Shown here piece by piece: positions 60,901-64,000 of a stretch of DNA of 64,000 nt. Made by a program: the position numbers and the translations under genes. The stretch's first letter is position 1. Each line of letters opens with the position of its first letter. Below the pieces are notes generated by a model. The model did not search any database. It had not been told where the DNA came from and saw only the letters and a list, made by a program, of their open reading frames with translations. The stretch comes from Montifringilla adamsi (taxonomy: Eukaryota > Chordata > Aves > Passeriformes > Passeridae). The stretch spans positions 310,001 through 374,000 of the forward strand of contig JAGGNK010006615.1 of the NCBI GenBank assembly GCA_017590115.1, written 5' to 3'.

Positions 60901-62383
60901 AAAAACAAGAAGTACAAAGAAACTGTAATCGCAAAGGACACTCAAGTGTTTGTGTTCCCACATCCCATCTGAGTTCAGGACTCATGTCATTGTTTCAGGG
61001 CTGGCCTTAGGTGCAGTCAGTCAGGAAGCTAAGATCAACAAGTGGAAATCAGGATTGAAAATAGCTGATCCTGACTGTTTTCTGAGATTGATGTATCTCA
61101 GAAAATACCCTGTGCACCGCGGGAACCTCCTGGAAATATCGCACAAGGTCTGATCTGGTCCATGGCACAAAGGAGGAGAGGCAGCAATCCAATCAAGACA
61201 TCACTTAAAATTACTTTGCAGAAAACATGAGCACAGAAGATGCCGCCAATTGTATTGCCCTCTTTTGTTAAATATCTGTATGGCATTCCTCAGCAAATAA
61301 GCACAAAGGAAGGTAAGGATTATCTCTGGTTCAATGGTCACCTCTGTCCACTTTCACCTCTGCTTTCCTTCAGGTAACAACACCCTTGTTGTAGGGATCA
61401 CTGGACACCTTACATTCTCTCTCAAAATTTTGAATCCAACCTTTAAAATCGCTATATTATAAGTCTTAAAAATAGGCATATTTGTCTACCACAGATAACA
61501 TATGCTTTAAGTTTATAATGAACATTTATTAGTAATGAGAGCAACCCTCATGGAGGAGTTCAAACAGGTTATCGGGAAACTTTTCAACACTGTGCAGTTT
61601 TCCCTTCCCGGGAGATGCCCTTTAAGGAAGGGCACAGCCTCCTGGGCTGCCACAAGGTTGATTTACATTTTGCCTGGTATCTCACAGCCTCCTCCTTTCA
61701 GCAGCATGGACACTGACTGCTAGCCATAAGAGCCATTCTGGAAAAGCAAAATGCAGAAAGGGGAACTCTTCAGAAGTTTTTGCATTACAGGGTACTTTTC
61801 CCCCCTCATCCTCTGGTTCCATGTCAAATGGGTATACTTGGATGCACCAGGCATAAGAATCTCGAACTTATTCCCAAAAACTCCCCTAAGAAGCAGAGAT
61901 TTGTTCTCCCAGACCATTTCGATGGACCCTCACCTTTATTGAGGGTCACATCCATGACGATCCTGTCCTTGGGGCCAGGTCCTTTGCGGCTGGAGGAGGA
62001 GCCCTCGGGCTCCTCGAGGCCGGGGACAGGCACGCTGGCGCTGGCGCTGGGGGAGCTGGAGCGGCTCAGCAGGGTGGGCGTCACGCAGGGCGTGAGGCTG
62101 GGGCTGCGCAGCCGCGTGCGCACCGTCAGCGTCACCACGCCCTTCTTGAGTTGCTGCAGAGACAGCACAGAACCACCGTGAGGGGACCAACGTTTGTCAC
62201 TAAACCTGCACACGGTAACTCGTGGCAGTGCAGGAGGATCAAGCTGAGGATAGGAGATGGCAATGAGTGAAGAGGAGCATGAATCTCTTCAGTGCTACAT
62301 CCATGTTACCTTAAACCTCTGGATGGCCTCTTGATGGGTCAGTCCTTGCAGAGACTCTCCATTAACTTCCAGGATTTCGTCCC
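33759..62383 (-). CDS. PDZD2: PDZD2, multi-PDZ scaffold protein, 3' half (15 coding exons)
   Basis: PDZD2 is a very large PDZ scaffold (human about 2,840 residues, six annotated PDZ domains); its C-terminal part can be released as a secreted form. The exons here join in phase to 2,071 residues. From the N-terminal side: end of PDZ3 (about 1-38), PDZ4 (about 85-178), Ser-rich linker, an extra PDZ-like module (about 524-611), the disordered region from the 3.6-kb exon (612-1,808), PDZ5 (about 1,851-1,937, GLGF loop [11 protein letters not shown]) and PDZ6 (about 1,979-2,067, [11 protein letters not shown]). Diagnostic PDZD2 segments include [19 protein letters not shown] and [14 protein letters not shown]. 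The 5' exons lie beyond position 64,000. Confidence 0.95.
33926..35268 (-). other. PDZD2: PDZD2 last intron
   Basis: A 1.3-kb intron between the two PDZ6 exons. It holds a short (AC)n run at 34,556-34,575; nothing else is recognised. Confidence 0.7.
34556..34575 (+). repeat. Short (AC)n microsatellite
   Basis: About ten AC units in the last PDZD2 intron. Confidence 0.85.
35269..35403 (-). CDS. PDZD2: PDZD2 exon: PDZ6 first half
   Basis: Encodes [20 protein letters not shown], then [20 protein letters not shown] and KRIFK. The GLGF loop is intact ([11 protein letters not shown]), nearly identical to human. Acceptor CAATTGCAG, donor G|GTACTA, phase 1 to 1. Confidence 0.95.
35404..37313 (-). 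other. PDZD2: PDZD2 intron
   Basis: A 1.9-kb intron between the PDZ5-6 linker exon and the first PDZ6 exon. An A run grading into CAACCAAACCCC lies at 37,107-37,145, close to the upstream exon's donor. No element or RNA gene is recognised. Confidence 0.65.
37107..37145 (+). repeat. A run with CAACCAAACCCC tail
   Basis: About 15 A followed by CAC/CAAA/CCAAACCCC text, in the same style as the tracts at 12.0, 16.8 and 60.5 kb. Confidence 0.75.
37314..37584 (-). CDS. PDZD2: PDZD2 exon: PDZ5 second half and PDZ5-PDZ6 linker
   Basis: Encodes [20 protein letters not shown], then [20 protein letters not shown], which completes PDZ5 with VIVIQK. A Lys/Ser-rich linker follows. Acceptor TTCTTGTAG, donor G|GTATGA, phase 0 to 1. 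Confidence 0.95.
37585..39909 (-). other. PDZD2: PDZD2 intron inside PDZ5
   Basis: A 2.3-kb intron that splits PDZ5 between KSVT and VHRV. Unique sequence; nothing recognised. Confidence 0.65.
39910..40011 (-). CDS. PDZD2: PDZD2 exon: PDZ5 first half
   Basis: 34 codons: [20 protein letters not shown], then [14 protein letters not shown]. This is the first strand and GLGF loop of PDZ5. Acceptor TCCGCTAG, donor ACA|GTAAGT, phase 0 to 0. Confidence 0.95.
40012..43024 (-). other. PDZD2: PDZD2 intron before PDZ5
   Basis: A 3.0-kb intron. Only chance frames; no repeat family recognised. Confidence 0.65.
43025..43142 (-). CDS. PDZD2: PDZD2 exon: linker before PDZ5
   Basis: Encodes [20 protein letters not shown] then LQEVKAQVK; human has LDQLLVSAGDQQRLQSVLSS here. 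Acceptor TTATTTTAG, donor AAG|GTAAAA, 118 bp, phase 2 to 0. Confidence 0.93.
43143..43768 (-). other. PDZD2: PDZD2 intron after the large exon
   Basis: A 626-bp intron. The open frame of the large exon runs on by chance for 88 bases past the donor, but the next exon only joins in frame from the GTTGGT donor. Confidence 0.75.
43769..47357 (-). CDS. PDZD2: PDZD2 large exon (3.6 kb): central disordered region
   Basis: An uninterrupted 3,589-bp coding exon for about 1,196 residues, phase 1 to 2. Recognisable PDZD2 segments in order: [52 protein letters not shown], a Ser-rich run ([17 protein letters not shown], near 44,960-45,010), [13 protein letters not shown], the [18 protein letters not shown] block, [30 protein letters not shown] and [11 protein letters not shown]. 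The acceptor is unusual: a 24-T run (47,395-47,372 on the - strand) ends 12 bases before the GCAG. The donor is CAG|GTTGGT. The end is fixed because the next exon continues in frame with LDQLLIS. Confidence 0.95.
47358..49405 (-). other. PDZD2: PDZD2 intron before the large exon
   Basis: A 2.0-kb intron whose 3' end is the A/T homopolymer at 47,372-47,412. Otherwise unique sequence. Confidence 0.7.
47372..47412 (+). repeat. Poly-A / (GAAA)n tract forming the acceptor pyrimidine tract
   Basis: 24 A (47,372-47,395), then GAAA units, on the + strand. On the transcribed - strand it is the T-rich tract directly before the acceptor of the 3.6-kb PDZD2 exon. Confidence 0.9.
49406..49550 (-). CDS. 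PDZD2: PDZD2 exon: second half of the extra PDZ-like module
   Basis: Encodes [20 protein letters not shown], then [20 protein letters not shown] and AAS. This is the standard PDZ second half: GDEI, INSIPV, helix B, final strand. Acceptor TGCATCAG, donor G|GTGAGA, 145 bp, phase 0 to 1. Confidence 0.93.
49551..50712 (-). other. PDZD2: PDZD2 intron splitting the extra PDZ-like module
   Basis: A 1.16-kb phase-0 intron. It cuts the module after GGPAEM, comparable to the phase-0 intron within PDZ5. No other feature is seen. Confidence 0.7.
50713..51503 (-). CDS. PDZD2: PDZD2 exon: acidic/Ser-rich linker and start of an extra PDZ-like module
   Basis: A 791-bp exon. It begins [15 protein letters not shown] and holds an acidic patch ([17 protein letters not shown]) and Ser-rich text ([19 protein letters not shown]). 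It ends [19 protein letters not shown], then [15 protein letters not shown], which is the first half of a PDZ fold (loop SFGLDL, then the GGPAE turn). Acceptor TTTCCCTAG, donor ATG|GTAATT, phase 1 to 0. Confidence 0.93.
51504..53288 (-). other. PDZD2: PDZD2 intron carrying a solo LTR
   Basis: A 1.8-kb intron. Its middle third is the LTR at 52,547-53,144; the rest is unique AT-rich sequence. Confidence 0.7.
52547..53144 (+). mobile_element. Solo LTR of an avian (passerine-type) endogenous retrovirus
   Basis: A block of about 600 bp beginning TGGCAGTTGTCTTCTG and ending AAACCAAGACA (TG...CA ends). It holds an AGTAAAGAACTGTTG poly(A)-signal region, then CTGAGAGCCCCTTAATTT and GGGGAGGCTCCTGCCTTCC. 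These segments are those I know from common passerine LTRs. No internal viral genes flank it, so it is a solo LTR. Clear target-site duplications are not visible, and the exact ends are approximate. It lies antisense to PDZD2 within an intron. Confidence 0.75.
53289..53457 (-). CDS. PDZD2: PDZD2 exon: linker with tandem CAGCAG acceptor
   Basis: Encodes [17 protein letters not shown] onward, matching the human SESELSQYFAHD segment, then a Glu/Asp/Ser-rich stretch ending GSL. The acceptor is CTTCAGCAG, so the exon may start at 53,457 or 53,454 (one Gln more or less). The donor CTGA|GTGAGT is strong and leaves phase 1. Confidence 0.9.
53458..54199 (-). other. PDZD2: PDZD2 intron upstream of the CAGCAG acceptor
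   Basis: A 742-bp intron; unique sequence, nothing recognised. Confidence 0.65.
54200..54303 (-). CDS. PDZD2: PDZD2 exon: linker
   Basis: Encodes a Ser/Lys-rich linker containing [20 protein letters not shown] and ending FLEPASR. Acceptor GTTTAACAG, donor CGG|GTAAAA, 104 bp. The phase (1 to 0) fits both neighbours. No domain is visible; assignment rests on frame, splice sites and position. Confidence 0.8.
54304..55266 (-). other. PDZD2: PDZD2 intron
   Basis: A 963-bp intron between two linker exons; nothing recognised. Confidence 0.65.
55267..55348 (-). CDS. PDZD2: PDZD2 exon: linker after PDZ4
   Basis: Encodes [20 protein letters not shown] then SSSSHVT; human PDZD2 has VSEQEMDE at the same junction. 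Acceptor CCCACTTCAG, donor G|GTAGCA, 82 bp, phase 0 to 1. Confidence 0.9.
55349..58175 (-). other. PDZD2: PDZD2 intron after PDZ4
   Basis: A 2.8-kb AT-rich intron. A 23-bp tandem duplication (AGATTATGGATTC core) lies at 56,799-56,841. Nothing else recognised. Confidence 0.65.
58176..58308 (-). CDS. PDZD2: PDZD2 exon: PDZ4 second half
   Basis: Continues with [20 protein letters not shown] and ends [13 protein letters not shown]. The acceptor is CTCTGTGCAG and the donor AAG|GTGAGG; phase 2 to 0. It completes PDZ4. Confidence 0.94.
58886..59128 (+). mobile_element. CR1 LINE 3'-end fragment, sense orientation
   Basis: It contains GGTTGCCCAGAGAAGCTCTGG, the CATGGCAGGGGATTTGAAAC block and a terminal TTATTCTATGATTG, a worn CR1 3' end. 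It is antisense to PDZD2. Confidence 0.9.
60530..60570 (+). repeat. A run with CACCAACCAAACAACCC tail
   Basis: 22 A followed by CACCAACCAAACAACCC. Same style as the other A/C tracts in the window. Confidence 0.85.
60778..60895 (-). CDS. PDZD2: PDZD2 exon: PDZ4 first half
   Basis: Encodes [12 protein letters not shown] (carboxylate-binding loop GVGLGIG), then [20 protein letters not shown]. Acceptor TTTTTCACAG, donor AAG|GTTGGT, phase 1 to 2. Closely matches human PDZD2 at this point. Confidence 0.94.
60896..61933 (-). other. PDZD2: PDZD2 intron after the PDZ4 first strand
   Basis: A 1.0-kb intron; unique sequence, nothing recognised. Confidence 0.65.
61934..62153 (-). CDS. PDZD2: PDZD2 exon: end of PDZ3, Ser-rich linker, start of PDZ4
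   Basis: It starts [20 protein letters not shown] (last strand of PDZ3) and passes through a Ser/Pro-rich linker ([16 protein letters not shown]). It ends [12 protein letters not shown], the first strand of PDZ4. Acceptor TCTCTGCAG, donor G|GTGAGG, 220 bp, phase 0 to 1. A local GC-rich block lies around 62,000-62,130. Confidence 0.93.
62310..62383 (-). CDS. PDZD2: PDZD2 exon: second half of PDZ3
   Basis: Encodes [20 protein letters not shown] followed by QRFK, the classic second half of a PDZ domain. The acceptor is TTTACCAG and the donor AAG|GTAACA. It enters in phase 1 and leaves in phase 0. The exon with the first half of PDZ3 is outside the window. Confidence 0.93.
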
Positions 62384-64000
62384 CTGGTAAACAGACACAG
62401 AAAATGAGGTCAGCAATGTAAAGACTATGAAGATTTAAAACATCCTTCCTGAACATGAGGTGATCCACTACTATAAGGATTTCAGTTAACTATCCAATAA
62501 AAAGCCTTTTATTGTCCTCACTTGTACTAATGTCTCTACAAGTTATTAGTGATGGATTACCAAAGTAAAAACTGTTCTTCAGCAGAGATTCTGAACTTGG
62601 CATTCCCATTCCCACAAACAAGCTGAAAATGCTGTGGATTTTAACTGAAGTCTGAAAATTATTATGGCATTAGGTATAGTCCAAATGTACTATAAAACTG
62701 CCTTTCTTTTGTAAGCATTAACAGGAGAAATTAGGAACTAAGTGAAACACTACAGCACATCACTTCAAAGCCTGTTCGAGAAAACTAACCTTGCATCCAC
62801 GTGCAGAAAGCAAATGTGTTCCTTTACTAAATGCCTGTGGACAGAGAAGCATGTAGTAGCCCACACACTGTGACAACAAATGTCTTTTTCACCTCAAGGA
62901 ACACATCCTGTCAGATTTCTACCAGCTTCCAGGCTCTGGGTCTTACTACTTACACCCAGCTGAGCTATCTACCTTTATTTTACAAAATAGAGGGTCAGCA
63001 TGATCCAGATCCACTTCCTGCAATTTTACTTGAGTCTGTGCAAAATTACATGGGGCAATATAGTCAGCTAAGTCTACCCCTCCTCTCCTTTCCTAGCTTC
63101 AGTAAAGAAAAAAAAAAAGAAGAATTTTCAAGCTATGAATAGCCTGCAAATGACTGCTGGGTTTATAGGACAGCTGCTACTTATTGGCTTCCCACAGCAA
63201 GTGCACAACCTATGATGCAGGGATGCAAGCTTCCCTCTGGCAGCAAGTGTGAGAGTTGGCACCAAAAGCGCCTCAAATACAACAAGTGTGATAAGACAGA
63301 AAGAGAGGAATGAGGATATGAGGAGAGAAGTAACACAGGAGCAGCTTGAGAGAAGCAACACAGAAGCAGCTTTCCAGGGAAGCAAAGTAACACAACCCCT
63401 GTAGAAGGGTTATAAACCACCACTGTAAACTCATGGTCACTTTGTATTTTCAACACTAAAGAGTCTGTCTGTCTGTCAGAATGCTGTGTCACAGCACTCA
63501 AAACACAGCACAGCACACACAGAGCAGGCTATGCATTCAGCTCAGACACCAGGACTGGAAAAGCAGTAATAAGATCTGGCTATATCTTCTTCTCTAACCA
63601 GGGTGATCTACTGCCAATCCCATCCTTCTTTTTAATTTTTTTGGGTTGTTGCGTTTTTTTGTTGGTTTGTTTGTTTGTTTGGGTTTTTCTGGTTGGTTTT
63701 TTTTTTTGGTTGTTGTTGTTTTTTGGGTTTTGTTGTTGTTGTTGTTTTGGGTTTTGTTGTTGTTTGTTTGTTTTGGGGGTGTTGGGGTTTCTTGTTTGTA
63801 TTTGTTTTGGGGGGTTCTTTTTGTTTGGGATTTTTTTTTTGTTTGTTTGTTTTTTGGGGTTTTTTTGGTGGTTATGATTCTTGTCCAGTCAAAATCATAG
63901 CAGAAGGCTTACAGAGTACAAGGGCTCAAAAGAGCCTCTCCCAGACACATCCTTATATATAATGCCTTCTCAGTCCAGCATCTTTAAGCCAGGTGTTGTT
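62384..64000 (-). other. PDZD2: PDZD2 intron running off the right edge
   Basis: No exon with the first half of PDZ3 is visible, so it lies beyond 64,000. The only notable content is the T/G-rich tract at 63,629-63,862. Confidence 0.65.
63629..63862 (-). repeat. T/G-rich low-complexity tract
   Basis: The + strand is TTTG/TTG/GGTTTTT text for over 230 bases. On the - strand it is the same A/C-rich style as the tracts at 12.0 and 16.8 kb. The apparent Phe/Cys/Val-rich frames here are artefacts of the repeat. Confidence 0.85.

Noticed and set aside
63641..63962. Hydrophobic, Cys/Phe-rich frames resembling membrane proteins
   Set aside because: They are translations of the T/G-rich low-complexity tract.

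Overview
The window looks like nuclear DNA from a bird, probably a passerine. It has spliced vertebrate genes, six CR1 LINE fragments (the commonest avian retrotransposon), one solo LTR resembling passerine endogenous-retrovirus LTRs, and long homopolymers, including a poly-G tract broken by a 10-N assembly gap. The two genes have human counterparts on chromosomes 5p13 (PDZD2) and 18q21 (PMAIP1). Both regions map to the avian Z as I recall it, so a Z location is plausible but unproven here.

Layout. Positions 1-20.4 kb hold no recognisable gene: CR1 fragments, microsatellites, A/C-rich tracts and some hairpins. At 20.76-21.70 kb a CpG island leads into PMAIP1 (NOXA) on the + strand. This small two-exon gene encodes a BH3-only pro-apoptotic protein, and its intron has the same position and phase as in human. 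The codon where the 54-residue mammalian protein stops is TGG here, so the frame runs 29 codons further. An AT-rich 3' UTR with several AATAAA signals follows. From 24.4 to 29.9 kb I see no gene.

From about 29.9 kb to the right edge the window is the 3' half of PDZD2 on the - strand. It contains 15 coding exons (62,383 down to 33,759) and a probable 3' UTR of about 3.9 kb. Every exon junction is in phase, giving 2,071 residues. In order these are the end of PDZ3, PDZ4, a Ser-rich linker, an extra PDZ-like module split over two exons, a 3.6-kb exon encoding a disordered region, PDZ5, PDZ6 and the stop. The 5' half lies beyond 64,000.

The two genes are convergent (PMAIP1 > < PDZD2), with about 12 kb between their stop codons. 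A 20-bp perfect palindrome at 29,895-29,914 carries AATAAA on both strands. I see no functional link between them: NOXA binds MCL1-type proteins at mitochondria, while PDZD2 is a multi-PDZ scaffold whose C-terminal part can be secreted. I found no novel multi-gene system. The most notable signals are the NOXA stop-loss tail, the extra PDZ module, a C-terminal PDZ-ligand motif in PDZD2, tandem repeats just before the NOXA start codon, and a nested hairpin cluster near 13.1 kb.
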